Positions 24,818-33,447 of a stretch of DNA of 64,000 nucleotides are shown in pieces; within the stretch, counting starts at the first letter, position 1, and the number at the start of each line of letters is the position of its first letter. The notes below the pieces were generated by a model. It worked only from the letters and a program-made list of their open reading frames with translations, was not told where the DNA came from and searched no databases. The stretch is from assembly GCF_013141725.1 (NCBI RefSeq), contig NZ_WHNZ01000017.1, positions 1 through 64,000 of the forward strand, given 5' to 3'. This DNA is from Paenibacillus planticolens (GTDB lineage: Bacteria > Bacillota > Bacilli > Paenibacillales > NBRC-103111). The position numbers were made by a program, and so were the translations under genes.

Positions 24818-25636
24818 CTATTTATACAAAGCTCTGAACCGGGCCGGGGATACGTCATTCCAAGCCCGAAACATTTTGCCAAAATGAAATTCGTCGGCAA
24901 AACCGCAAGCGACCGCGATCGCTTTCATCGGCTCCTCCGTCAGCAGCAGAAGGGTTTTGGCTTTCTCGTTGCGGATTCGGTTCAAATATTCCTTGGGTGA
25001 AATGCCGGTCTGCTGCATGAACATTTTGCGTAATTGGGAGACTGAAATATGGAAATTCCGCGCCAATTCCTCCATCCTTAGAGGCCGGTTATAGCAGGTT
25101 TCCATCCAAAATTTCGCTTGCTGAAAAGCTTTCATATACGGGTCCGCCGATGCCTGCGTATCTCTCATATAATGAAGCAGTTTCGAAAGCACGTATTGAA
25201 ACTCCGCCTGCCTTTCATGCGGATCTGTACTGTTGATCGACCACATTTGCTTAAATTGCTCATGAATCCAAACCGCTTGTTCCGGGGAATACAGTTTGAT
25301 GAAAGGCAAGTGAAGCGTGTCCACGTACACAGGCTTTTGCCAGGTTGTATGCGTATAAGGTACATCGAAAGCGTCAAACAAAAGCATCCGAATGTACAGC
25401 GGTTGGTCCACCGAGGATGACATCGTCAGCGAAAAGCCGGGCTTCAGGTAGAGAAGCGTTCCCGGCTTCACCTGAATTGGCTCCTCCTCAGAGGAATGGG
25501 CAAACTCGCCCTCCCCGCTCATTATCCAGTACAGCGAATGAACATCCATCGTATTCCGAATATCCATCCAACCAGGCACTGGAAGCTTCTCATAGGTAAG
25601 GCGGAGATGATAAATTCTGTGCGCTTTGGTTTCCAT
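24818..25636 (-). CDS. AraC-family regulator divergent from beta-glucuronidase (272 aa)
   Basis: The N-terminal cupin domain (about 15-120) includes EPIQVKPGTLLYLKPGFSLTM. The C-terminal AraC helix-turn-helix pair (about 170-270) includes LRMEELARNFHISVSQLRKMFMQQTGISPKEYLNRIRNEKAKTLLL and MKAIAVACGFADEFHFGKMFRAWNDVSPARFRAL. It is transcribed away from the glycosidase with a 113-bp space between, so it is the likely activator of glucuronide use. The inducer is inferred from the neighbour only. Confidence 0.9.
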   Translation of the reverse strand: METKAHRIYHLRLTYEKLPVPGWMDIRNTMDVHSLYWIMSGEGEFAHSSEEEPIQVKPGTLLYLKPGFSLTMSSSVDQPLYIRMLLFDAFDVPYTHTTWQKPVYVDTLHLPFIKLYSPEQAVWIHEQFKQMWSINSTDPHERQAEFQYVLSKLLHYMRDTQASADPYMKAFQQAKFWMETCYNRPLRMEELARNFHISVSQLRKMFMQQTGISPKEYLNRIRNEKAKTLLLLTEEPMKAIAVACGFADEFHFGKMFRAWNDVSPARFRALYK

Positions 25637-25749
25637 ATTGCCACCACCTGTAAAGCGATTTTGACAAATGATAAAAGACTTTATCCATAGATCATACCCA
25701 TTCCTCCATGATACGCTTTACGAAACAGACATGAAAGGGGCTTTTTCTC

Positions 25750-27456
25750 ATGATACGTTCTTTCAACCAGCACATCCTTCGCAAGACCCGTTTGCTCGAT
25801 GGTTTATGGGACTTTGTCACAGATCCCGGCAATGCAGGCACGACGGAGGAATGGTACAAGCACTTTCCTTCCGATTCCCGAAAACTCGTTGTTCCTTCCT
25901 GCTGGAATAATGAATTGGGTTTATTCGAGTACATTGGGGCAGCGTGGTACCGCACTTATTTTGATACGACACAAGATACGAATGTTCGCTTGATCTTTGA
26001 GGGCATCCTTCATCATGCCGATGTGTATGTAGACGGTCAGCATCTCGGATACCACTTTGGCGGTTATACGCAGTTCTCCACCCTGCTTCCGCATCTGGCG
26101 CAAGGACGGCACGAACTAATTATTCGTGTAGACAGCACGCTGGACTGGCAGACACTGCCGACCGATGTGGCCGATTGGTACTCTTACGGCGGCATCATCC
26201 GTTCCGTGGAACTTCAGGAACTGCCTGACGTCTACATCGATACTTTAAAAATCGACTATGACCTTACAGACGATCAAGCGGATATCCGCTTACAAGTTCA
26301 GATACATTCTTTGAGCGACAAAGACGCTGAGATTGCTGTTAACGCCTCTACAGAAGGACTGGCCTTCCCCGCTTCGACGGTGCAGTTGGCCGCAGGCCAA
26401 TCTGAGACGCTGACACTGCTCGGAAGTCTTTCCAACGTCCGTAAATGGGATGTCGGAGCTCCCGAACTTTACACGTTCACAGTGCGGACAGACGATGACG
26501 ACCTTATCGATCGTACAGGTTTCCGTACGGTGAAAGTCGATAATGGCCAAATCCTTTTAAACGGGAAAAAACTTTATCTGCAAGGGGTTAACCGGCACGA
26601 GGAGCATCCGGAGTGGGGTTTTGCATTTCCACCTAAGCTTATGTTGAAGGATCTCGCAATTTTGCAAGATTTGGGCTGCAATATCGTACGCGGTTCCCAT
26701 TATCCGCAAAGTCAGTTCTGGGTTGATTTGCTTGACGAACACGGCATGCTCCTGTGGAGCGAGATTCCGATGTGGGGCTGTTTTATGAGCACGGAAACGC
26801 TGGCCAGTCCTCTCTTTGCGGAGCGCGGCGTGCGGATGCTGGATGAAATGATTACCCGCGATTATCATCATCCTTCGATCATTTTCTGGGGAGCCCATAA
26901 TGAAATCGATACACGCACGACAGAGGCGCTTGAGCTTACGAAGAAGTTTGTGGGCAAAATCCGCAGCATGGACGAGAGCCGTCTAGTCACCTACGCTACC
27001 ATGCACCCGGTGGAAGATATCGTCCTGTCCTATTTCGATGTCATCGGCATCAATAAATATTATGGTTGGTACGAAGGGAACGTAAACGGATTCCGCGATA
27101 TGCTGCACAATTATTATCGCAATGCCGAAGCTCAAGGAGCCGGCGGCAAGCCGCTCATCATGAGCGAGTTCGGTGCGGCCGGGATCTTCGGAGACGCAGG
27201 CTGGGAGCCGCGCTTATTCAGCGAAGATTATCAGGCTGACGTTGTGCGGCAGGCGCTGACCATTTTCCGCGAGGACCCGCGTATCGTAGGTACGCTCATC
27301 TGGCACTTCGCCGACATCCGCGTCGATGTGCGCAGCGACCGCCCTTACTTCCGCGACCGCGCGCGGAGCTTTAACAATAAGGGGCTGCTGAATGAGTACC
27401 GCAAGCCTAAGTTGGCTTACCGGTTGGTGAAGGAGATTTATCGTTCTGAGCGGTAA
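25750..27456 (+). CDS. uidA: Beta-glucuronidase, glycoside hydrolase family 2 (568 aa)
   Basis: Three-domain GH2 enzyme: sugar-binding jelly roll (about 15-170), immunoglobulin-like domain (about 175-270) and TIM barrel (about 275-565). The catalytic acid/base is E385 in WGAHNEI, and the nucleophile is E473 in IMSEFGA. The NxK motif that recognises the glucuronate carboxylate is present as N542-N-K544 in SFNNKGLL, which favours beta-glucuronidase over beta-galactosidase. There is no signal peptide, so the enzyme is intracellular and needs imported glucuronides; no transporter is adjacent. It probably hydrolyses plant-derived glucuronides. Followed by a strong terminator. Confidence 0.88.
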   Translation: MIRSFNQHILRKTRLLDGLWDFVTDPGNAGTTEEWYKHFPSDSRKLVVPSCWNNELGLFEYIGAAWYRTYFDTTQDTNVRLIFEGILHHADVYVDGQHLGYHFGGYTQFSTLLPHLAQGRHELIIRVDSTLDWQTLPTDVADWYSYGGIIRSVELQELPDVYIDTLKIDYDLTDDQADIRLQVQIHSLSDKDAEIAVNASTEGLAFPASTVQLAAGQSETLTLLGSLSNVRKWDVGAPELYTFTVRTDDDDLIDRTGFRTVKVDNGQILLNGKKLYLQGVNRHEEHPEWGFAFPPKLMLKDLAILQDLGCNIVRGSHYPQSQFWVDLLDEHGMLLWSEIPMWGCFMSTETLASPLFAERGVRMLDEMITRDYHHPSIIFWGAHNEIDTRTTEALELTKKFVGKIRSMDESRLVTYATMHPVEDIVLSYFDVIGINKYYGWYEGNVNGFRDMLHNYYRNAEAQGAGGKPLIMSEFGAAGIFGDAGWEPRLFSEDYQADVVRQALTIFREDPRIVGTLIWHFADIRVDVRSDRPYFRDRARSFNNKGLLNEYRKPKLAYRLVKEIYRSER

Positions 27457-27462
27457 TTAATG

Positions 27463-27496
27463 AGGGACCTGGCCTTTGCGGCCGGGTCCCTTTTGA
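27463..27496 (+). terminator. Terminator after uidA
   Basis: AGGGACCTGGCC (27463-27474) pairs with GGCCGGGTCCCT (27480-27491), followed by TTTT. Confidence 0.88.
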
Positions 27497-27511
27497 GATA
27501 ATAGGAGCTTC

Positions 27512-27690
27512 GGGGAACTACAGGGCGCTATTCGAGCAAAACCAGATCTTTCCCCGTGTGAGTGGAACTACAGGGTCTTATTTACCCTGAATGGCTATAT
27601 TTTAGCCAAATTCGGTGAAATAGAGGATCATAGTTCCCTCTGAACTGGGATATGGCTGTTTTCTGGGAAAATAGCGGACTGTAGTTCCTC
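27512..27690. repeat. Dispersed intergenic repeat B, copy 1 (four modules)
   Basis: Four 20-bp modules in the order reverse, reverse, forward, forward: GGAACTACAGGGCGCTATTC (27514-27533), GGAACTACAGGGTCTTATTT (27564-27583), AAATAGAGGATCATAGTTCC (27618-27637), AAATAGCGGACTGTAGTTCC (27669-27688). They form nested inverted repeats. Related elements are at 44646-44824 and 50694-50874. The 294-bp gap between uidA and the phosphotransferase holds only this and the uidA terminator; no gene is seen. Confidence 0.85.
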
Positions 27691-27750
27691 TCACTCGCAG
27701 GAGAATTGTACCGCATGCTGCTTCACTAAAACTTTTATGGCCTAACAGTA

Positions 27751-28530
27751 TTAAAAGAATTCATCCATGAGCTGGTAGTAGTGGACTTTGGCCTCATCTA
27801 ACTCAGTTAAACCATATGCATGGATGAACGTTTGCACATGCTCATTGCCAAAGTTATATTCAATACTTCTGATCGCCAATGCTAAATCCTGATACCGGTC
27901 CGCAACACCAGCCCTGCCCCAATCGATAAAGCCATGAACCTTACCGTCACGAAGGATGATATTGGGTAAGCAGTAATCGCCATGCGTAAAGACCAAGTCT
28001 TCGGTTTGTGGCCTATGGCGCAGGAGATCGCCCACTAAGTCTTCTGCCTTTATCCCTTGTCTTAGCTGGTCAAAATCATCTTCATCCACAAGCTTATTGT
28101 CCACTCGGCTTTGGGCTTCCGCTATTTTAGCGTCCAGCCTTTGATCAAAAGGGCATCCGTCAACCGGTATTTGATGAATGGCTCTAAGACCGTATGCTAA
28201 TTGCTGCATTAATTGCGGCAGCATCCATTCATATGACTTGTCTGAGGCATTGACGCCTTCAATTTCGGTAATCAGCATGTATTCATTGACATCGTCTTGT
28301 CCAAAATAAACGACCTCTGGAACAGGCAATTTGCCTCGCAACCATACCAGCCGTTCTTTCTCGCTCAGAAGACTTTCAACCTCGGTAAGGGATTGGATTT
28401 TTAGGTAAAGATTCGATGAAGCGCCTGTCAGTAAGTACGTTCGAGATTGAGATAGACCGAGGGTAATTCTTTGCCATGTGTATCCGTTTGTTAATTGTGA
28501 TAAGTCCGCAGGCAGCGCTATTTCTTGCAT
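27751..28530 (-). CDS. APH(3')-like aminoglycoside phosphotransferase family protein (259 aa)
   Basis: Small-molecule kinase with the aminoglycoside 3'-phosphotransferase layout. N-lobe: TYLLTGASSNLYLKIQ with the ATP-binding Lys. Catalytic loop: LVFTHGDYCLPNIILRDGKVHGFIDWGRAGVADRYQDLALAIRSI, close to the HGDxCLPN and DxGRxGxADRYQDxA signatures of APH(3'). Length matches APH(3') enzymes (about 260 aa), including a C-terminal DEFF acidic end. Phosphorylation of kanamycin-type drugs is plausible but unproven. It is transcribed away from an erythromycin-esterase homologue. Confidence 0.82.
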   Translation of the reverse strand: MQEIALPADLSQLTNGYTWQRITLGLSQSRTYLLTGASSNLYLKIQSLTEVESLLSEKERLVWLRGKLPVPEVVYFGQDDVNEYMLITEIEGVNASDKSYEWMLPQLMQQLAYGLRAIHQIPVDGCPFDQRLDAKIAEAQSRVDNKLVDEDDFDQLRQGIKAEDLVGDLLRHRPQTEDLVFTHGDYCLPNIILRDGKVHGFIDWGRAGVADRYQDLALAIRSIEYNFGNEHVQTFIHAYGLTELDEAKVHYYQLMDEFF

Positions 28531-28621
28531 GCTGGTGTCCTCCCTTTTGAATTGTTTCCTCTATTTTCGGCTGCAGCCATAGGAAAACCTGCTTCTCAGG
28601 CAAAGCATCACGCCAACAGGC

Positions 28622-28655
28622 AAAAAAAGGGACCTCGCCTACGGGGCCAGGTCCA
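28622..28655 (-). terminator. Minus-strand terminator without an obvious gene
   Basis: Minus strand: GGACCTGGCC (28654-28645), loop, GGCGAGGTCC (28639-28630), then CTTTTTTT. No minus-strand gene lies upstream of it before the divergent esterase gene, so either a small RNA starts near 28700 or this is a relic. Confidence 0.7.
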
Positions 28656-28742
28656 AAGTTTATATTAAAAAAGGGGGTCTTGTTTATTATAATAGCCCAT
28701 CCATATTAGAGGACTGTAACAGAAATATTCCAATTGTGTTAC

Positions 28743-28774
28743 AAAAAAAGCGATTCATGACGAATCGCTTTTTT
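28743..28774. terminator. Symmetric bidirectional terminator
   Basis: A7-GCGATTC-ATGAC-GAATCGC-T6: a perfect 7-bp stem with A and T tracts on both sides, 55 bp before the esterase start. The rest of the 299-bp gap between the two resistance-like genes shows no coding frame. Confidence 0.8.
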
Positions 28775-28829
28775 GCCGTCGGTTTTGTACATACTACAGA
28801 TGTAAATCTTTAGGACAGGAGCATGTCTG

Positions 28830-30137
28830 GTGAACATGAACAGAGCCATGAACGAAAGCGGGAACGGGAGCATCCAAGAAGCCATTGTGGAACAAATCAA
28901 GCAGCAGGCCTTACCTTTAAACACCCCGCAAGATCTGGATACGTTGATCGAGGCCATCGGAGATAAAAAATATGTCCTGCTCGGTGAGGCAACGCACGGC
29001 ACATCCGAGTTTTATAAGCTGCGCGCGGAATTAACACGCAAGCTTATACAAACGAAAGGCTTTTCGTTTATTGCCGTCGAAGGCGACTGGCCCTCCTGCT
29101 ATGAGGTCAACCGCTATGTGAAGCAGTACAAAGATGCAAAACCAAACACACTTGACGTGCTGCAAGGCTTTAACCGCTGGCCGACATGGATGTGGGCAAA
29201 CGAAGAGGTTGGAGAGCTTGTCGATTGGCTCAAGGAACACAATGCGGAAAAACCCTTAGAACAACGCGTCGGTTTCTACGGACTGGACGTCTACAGCCTA
29301 TGGGAGTCGTTAGAAGAAATCGAACGCTATTTGCAGGAAAAAGGCACGCCTGAGCAGCTCGCTTTGGCGCGCTCAGCTTTTGAATGTTTTGACTCCTACG
29401 ACAAGGAGGGTCAAAACTATGGTGTGTCCGCGGCGTTCTACGGCGAAAGCTGCAAAGACGAGGTCGTGAAGCTGCTGAAGGAGCTTCACGCGAAGCGAGT
29501 GCGGTACGGCGAAGACAGCGAAGCGGCCCTCAGCGCGGAACTCAACGCGCTTGTTGCCGTGAACGCGGAGGACTACTACCGCACCATGGTCCGCCACGAC
29601 GCGGAATCGTGGAACGTCCGCGACCGCCACATGACCGAGGCGCTGCGACGTCTCGTACAGTACTACGGCCCAGACGCCAAGGTCATCGTCTGGGAACACA
29701 ACACGCACATCGGCGATGCGCGTGCAACGGATATGCTGGACGACGGCATGGTCAACGTCGGCCAGCTCGTGCGCGAAGCGCACGGCGAAGCCGATGTGTT
29801 CGCCATCGGCTTCGGCACTTACCGCGGCACGGTCATTGCCGCGAAAGCCTGGGGCGCGCCGGAGGCGACGATGCAAGTGCCGGCTGCCCAACCGGGCAGC
29901 TGGGAGGAGCTCATGCACCGCGCCGGCGCGCACGATCAAATCCTCCTGCTGCGCAAGGAGGATCCAGTACTTGGGCACGAGGTGCTGGGGCACCGTGCCA
30001 TCGGGGTCGTGTACCGCCCGGCGTATGAGCGCGGGAACTACGTTCCCTCGGTGATGGCCCGGCGGTACGATGCCTTCGTGCATGTGGACGAAAGCCACGC
30101 GCTTCGTCCCTTAACGATAGAAAAAGTGCTTGTGTGA
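28830..30137 (+). CDS. Erythromycin esterase family protein (435 aa)
   Basis: EreA/EreB/ChaN-like superfamily hydrolase. Motifs are YVLLGEATHGTSEFYKLRAELTRKLI (conserved Glu and active-site His), FIAVEGDWPSCYEVNRYV, FNRWPTWMWANEEV, VGFYGLDVYSL, RDRHMTEALRRL and KVIVWEHNTHIGDARATDM. True macrolide esterases share these, but many soil homologues act on other substrates. Start GTG 28830 has AGGAG 8 nt upstream; ATG 28836 is an alternative. The DNA becomes very GC-rich in the second half. The terminator palindrome overlaps its last codons. Confidence 0.83.
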   Translation: MNMNRAMNESGNGSIQEAIVEQIKQQALPLNTPQDLDTLIEAIGDKKYVLLGEATHGTSEFYKLRAELTRKLIQTKGFSFIAVEGDWPSCYEVNRYVKQYKDAKPNTLDVLQGFNRWPTWMWANEEVGELVDWLKEHNAEKPLEQRVGFYGLDVYSLWESLEEIERYLQEKGTPEQLALARSAFECFDSYDKEGQNYGVSAAFYGESCKDEVVKLLKELHAKRVRYGEDSEAALSAELNALVAVNAEDYYRTMVRHDAESWNVRDRHMTEALRRLVQYYGPDAKVIVWEHNTHIGDARATDMLDDGMVNVGQLVREAHGEADVFAIGFGTYRGTVIAAKAWGAPEATMQVPAAQPGSWEELMHRAGAHDQILLLRKEDPVLGHEVLGHRAIGVVYRPAYERGNYVPSVMARRYDAFVHVDESHALRPLTIEKVLV

Positions 30138-30156
30138 GCTCACACAAGCACTTTTT
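30121..30156 (+). terminator. 36-bp perfect palindrome terminator overlapping a stop codon
   Basis: A5-GTGCTTGTGTGAG is followed directly by its exact reverse complement, ending in T5. The left arm encodes the last five residues and TGA stop of the esterase homologue. Confidence 0.85.
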
Positions 30157-30264
30157 CGCATCTTCCTGCAGAATTCGCCTCATTATTGCCCAGGAAATTC
30201 TCAACTCTCGACAATATATGGTAGAATAAGAAGCTAATAACACCCCTCACTTAGGAGTTTTTTT

Positions 30265-31218
30265 ATGATTCGTTCACTAGCGATTACAACCGATTTTACC
30301 GTGCTTCACGATATCCCCCTTCAACAGCTGAATGACGCCAATATCAAGTGGTATTGGGTTGACTTCCATCATCCCAGCGAAGAGGAAGCGCTGCTGTTAA
30401 AAGACCATTTCCGTTTCCATCCGCTGGCCATCGAGGACTGCTTCTACCTGCTGCAACGACCAAAAATGGACCATTACGACGAAAATGTCCATTTCTTTGT
30501 CATGCATGCGATGAACGCTAAGACGCTGGATGCCGAAGAGGTGGATATGTTTCTGGGGAGAAACTTCATCGTTACTTTTCATTTGCACGCATCCAGGGAA
30601 ATCGAGGATGCCTGGTGCCGTCTGTCCGAGCAAGAAAATTTGCGAAGCGAAGGCCACGTTTATGCCGCTTATTTAGTTCTGGACAATTTGGTAGATCAAT
30701 ATTTTCCCGTCGTCTACCAATTAGAGGATCAACTGAACGAAATCGAAAACAACGTGCATTCCGAGTCCATTGAGGTGCTCATGAATGATATTTTTGAAAT
30801 TCGCTCCAAATTGTTAAAAATACGCCGTACCATCGTGCCCATGCGCGACCTGCTGTACAGGGTCATCAATACCGAACGGATTGAACAATTTCGCGAGCAT
30901 ATCGTATTTTTCACGGATATTCACGATCATTTGCTTAAGCTGTCCGAGATGATTGAGTCCAACAGGGACATGACGGCCGATATGCGCGACAGCTATATCT
31001 CCTTGAATTCCAATCGCATGAACTCGATTATGAAGACGTTGACGGTTATTACGACGATTTTCATGCCCTTGACGTTCATTGCCGGATTATACGGCATGAA
31101 TTTTGCTTATATGCCCGAGCTTCAGTGGCACTGGGGATATTTCGCCATTCTCATCATCATGTTCGGCATCGGTATCGGCATGTTCGCCTGGTTCTGGAAA
31201 AAAGGCTGGTTTAAATAG
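30265..31218 (+). CDS. corA: CorA-type magnesium/cobalt transporter (317 aa)
   Basis: Divalent-cation channel. The large N-terminal cytoplasmic domain (about 1-250) includes the long stalk helix. Two C-terminal transmembrane helices (about 258-280 and 290-312) are joined by the selectivity motif GMN within AGLYGMNFAYMPEL. The basic C-terminus is WKKGWFK. Length is typical. TAGGAG precedes ATG 30265. It is followed at close distance by a two-component system, but no functional link is evident. Confidence 0.93.
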   Translation: MIRSLAITTDFTVLHDIPLQQLNDANIKWYWVDFHHPSEEEALLLKDHFRFHPLAIEDCFYLLQRPKMDHYDENVHFFVMHAMNAKTLDAEEVDMFLGRNFIVTFHLHASREIEDAWCRLSEQENLRSEGHVYAAYLVLDNLVDQYFPVVYQLEDQLNEIENNVHSESIEVLMNDIFEIRSKLLKIRRTIVPMRDLLYRVINTERIEQFREHIVFFTDIHDHLLKLSEMIESNRDMTADMRDSYISLNSNRMNSIMKTLTVITTIFMPLTFIAGLYGMNFAYMPELQWHWGYFAILIIMFGIGIGMFAWFWKKGWFK

Positions 31219-31264
31219 CCCGTCTCATTCTCTGGTGTATATTCCAAAAGGAGTTCGTATTCAA

Positions 31265-31945
31265 ATGACCAAAATACTTATTGTGGATGACGACGCGCAC
31301 ATCCGCGAGCTTATGAGCTTTTTTTTGCAAAATGAAGGATTTGACATCATCGAAGCGGTAAACGGCGAGGAAGCACTTTCGGTGCTGGCGGATACGGTCG
31401 TTGAGCTTGTCATTCTTGATATTATGATGCCGCTGATGGACGGCTGGGATTTATGCAAAGAAATCCGAAAGCGAGATCCGCATATCCTTCTTCTCATGGT
31501 GACCGCCAAGGGAGAGTCGGGGCATAAAGTGAAAGGTTTTCAATTGGGGACAGACGATTATCTTGCAAAGCCGTTCGATCCGGTGGAGCTTGTGATGCGG
31601 GTCAAAGCACTATTGAAACGATCCCGAATATCCTCCTCCAAGGTGATACAACTAGGTGAGATTCTGTTGAATCTTGGAACCTACAAGGTTGTTCGCGGGA
31701 ATGAAGAGCAATCGCTGCCTTTAAAAGAGTTCGAGCTGCTGTTCAAGCTGGCCAGCCATCCAGGCCAAATTTTCACCCGGGAGCAACTGATCACCCAAAT
31801 TTGGGGGATGGATTACGAAGGCGACGACAGAACCGTGGATGTGCACATCAGAAGGCTGCGGCAGAGGTTTGCCGGCGATATGAAGCATTTTCACATTGAA
31901 ACGACTCGCGGCCTTGGATACAGGCTTGTGGTGAATGCAGGATGA
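31265..31945 (+). CDS. OmpR/PhoB-family response regulator, HssR-like (226 aa)
   Basis: The receiver domain (1-118) has VDDD near the N-terminus, the phospho-acceptor Asp in LVILDIMMP, Thr/Ala in MVTAKGE and Lys in DDYLAKPFDP. The winged-helix DNA-binding domain (about 128-225) reads LPLKEFELLFKLASHPGQIFTREQLITQIWGMDYEGDDRTVDVHIRRLRQRF, resembling HssR. The ATG at 31265 is chosen (AAAGGAG 11 nt upstream); an open extension to 31103 lies over the corA gene. Its stop overlaps the kinase start by 4 bp. A GTTCAC direct repeat lies in front of the next transcription unit. Confidence 0.9.
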   Translation: MTKILIVDDDAHIRELMSFFLQNEGFDIIEAVNGEEALSVLADTVVELVILDIMMPLMDGWDLCKEIRKRDPHILLLMVTAKGESGHKVKGFQLGTDDYLAKPFDPVELVMRVKALLKRSRISSSKVIQLGEILLNLGTYKVVRGNEEQSLPLKEFELLFKLASHPGQIFTREQLITQIWGMDYEGDDRTVDVHIRRLRQRFAGDMKHFHIETTRGLGYRLVVNAG

Positions 31946-33303
31946 AGAGCTTATATGTCCGTGTTGTGCTCACCTTTTTGGCTGCGATCGTCATCGGCTT
32001 AATCTCCTCCTTCATTATCGGAGTCGCCATCTTTCAAAAAGAGTTAAATGAACTGGGACAAAACGATATGATCAAGGTAGGCGATAACCTCGTAAAGCTG
32101 TATCAACAAACTCAGCCTCAGGATCTGGAAGCGTTCATGGAGAAAGCATCCGAGTTGACGGTGTACCCGGTGCAAGTTTTTTCGGCCTCAGGCGAAATGA
32201 AATTATTTGGGTCCGACAAAGGGCAGGCTGTTGGGATTGATCGGGAGACTATTCAACATGTGCTGAATGGCGGGCAGTACCGCTCGAAGGTTAAAGCACA
32301 AGGGGCGATCTACGTCGGGCTTCCTTTTGCAATTGGGGGTCAGGACCATGCCCTCTTCCTGCTGTCGTCCTCCAAAAATGAGAAGGCCCTAAACCGGTTC
32401 TTGATTACAATTTTGCTTCTTGTGCTCGTGATAGGAAGCATGTGTATCGTTATTGCCGCCCGATTTTTGGTAAGGCCGCTTAAATTATTGACGAGAGCAA
32501 CCAAACGACTCGCTAAAGGCGATTTCAATGTGGAGTTGAAGATGAAGCGAAAAGACGAATTAGGGATTCTTGCCCGAAGCTTCAATGAGACGGCCCGGGA
32601 GCTTAAGCAGTTGGAGATGATGCGTCAGGATTTTGTTTCGAATGTCTCCCACGAGATTCAATCGCCGTTAACGTCCATTTCGGGTTTTGCGAAAGCGCTC
32701 AAGCTCGACCATCTGGTAACACCGGAGAATCGGGGACGGTATTTGGATATCATTTTGAAGGAAAGCGACAGGCTGTCCCGGCTCAGCGATAATTTACTCA
32801 AGCTTGCTTCTCTGGAATCGAAACATCATCCTTTTGTGGCAAAAACGTTCAACCTCGATGAACAAATCCGACAGGTCGTTGTTTCGTGCGAGCCGCTGTG
32901 GTCAGCCAAACATATTCGGGTCGACCTAAGGCTGCCGATTGCCGCGAAAATCACGGCTGATCCCGATCAGCTCAATCAAGTATGGATTAATCTGCTAGGC
33001 AACAGCATTAAATTCACGCCCGACAATGGAACGATTCGCATCGAGCTCATCGCTAATACCCATTCGTATACCGTTATCATTAAAGATTCAGGGATTGGGA
33101 TTACGCCTGAGGAATTGAACCATATTTTCGTGCGTTTTTACAAAACGGATCGATCGCGCAACAGTATAGGCAGCGGTCTCGGTCTCGCTATTGTGAAGCA
33201 AATTGTCTTGCACCATCATGGCAACATTGAAGTAGAAAGCGAGGTCGGGCAAGGTACGAAGTTCACCATACATATTCCGAGCTCTCCGCCAATTACGCTT
33301 TAA
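31942..33303 (+). CDS. Membrane sensor histidine kinase, HssS-like (453 aa)
   Basis: Transmembrane helices at about 9-30 and 153-173 bracket an extracellular sensor of about 120 residues. HAMP (about 174-226), HisKA with FVSNVSHEIQSPLTSISGFAKAL, and HATPase (N-box NQVWINLLGNSIKFT, DSGIGI, F-box FVRFYKTDRS, GSGLGLAIVKQI) follow. The H-box variant HEIQSP resembles HssS. It is coupled to the regulator by a 4-bp overlap. Heme sensing is not implied: no hrtAB exporter is present and the next gene is a protease. Confidence 0.9.
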   Translation: MKSLYVRVVLTFLAAIVIGLISSFIIGVAIFQKELNELGQNDMIKVGDNLVKLYQQTQPQDLEAFMEKASELTVYPVQVFSASGEMKLFGSDKGQAVGIDRETIQHVLNGGQYRSKVKAQGAIYVGLPFAIGGQDHALFLLSSSKNEKALNRFLITILLLVLVIGSMCIVIAARFLVRPLKLLTRATKRLAKGDFNVELKMKRKDELGILARSFNETARELKQLEMMRQDFVSNVSHEIQSPLTSISGFAKALKLDHLVTPENRGRYLDIILKESDRLSRLSDNLLKLASLESKHHPFVAKTFNLDEQIRQVVVSCEPLWSAKHIRVDLRLPIAAKITADPDQLNQVWINLLGNSIKFTPDNGTIRIELIANTHSYTVIIKDSGIGITPEELNHIFVRFYKTDRSRNSIGSGLGLAIVKQIVLHHHGNIEVESEVGQGTKFTIHIPSSPPITL

Positions 33304-33310
33304 ACCGCAG

Positions 33311-33338
33311 CCGGCACCTCATGGTGCCGGTATTTTTG
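33311..33338 (+). terminator. Terminator after the two-component operon
   Basis: CCGGCACC-TCAT-GGTGCCGG followed by TATTTTT. Confidence 0.88.
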
Positions 33339-33376
33339 ATATGATTTGATAAATATTTCCATAAATAACCTGTCGC

Positions 33377-33396
33377 GTTCACGCTCCGTTCACATT
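33377..33396 (+). promoter_or_regulatory. GTTCAC direct repeat, HssR-box-like site
   Basis: GTTCACGCT-CC-GTTCACATT is a 9-bp direct repeat with a 2-bp gap, the same geometry as the staphylococcal HssR box (GTTCATATT-NN-GTTCATATT). It lies 52 bp before the S41 protease start and overlaps a possible -35 (TTCACA) with TATGAG 16 bp downstream. Confidence 0.6.
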
Positions 33397-33447
33397 TTTT
33401 TTCTAAGCTTTATGAGTAACGTAAGCCTCATATGAAGGAGATGACGA

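Noticed and set aside
27512-27690. CRISPR array
   Set aside because: The repeated modules alternate in orientation, have unequal spacing and vary in sequence; no cas gene is present.
29373-30098. Open frame of about 241 codons on the minus strand
   Set aside because: Antisense to the erythromycin-esterase homologue in its GC-rich half; no family motif.
31942-33303. Heme-sensing HssS assignment
   Set aside because: Similarity is limited to the H-box and DNA-binding partner; the sensor domain is not comparable by eye and no hrtAB exporter is present.
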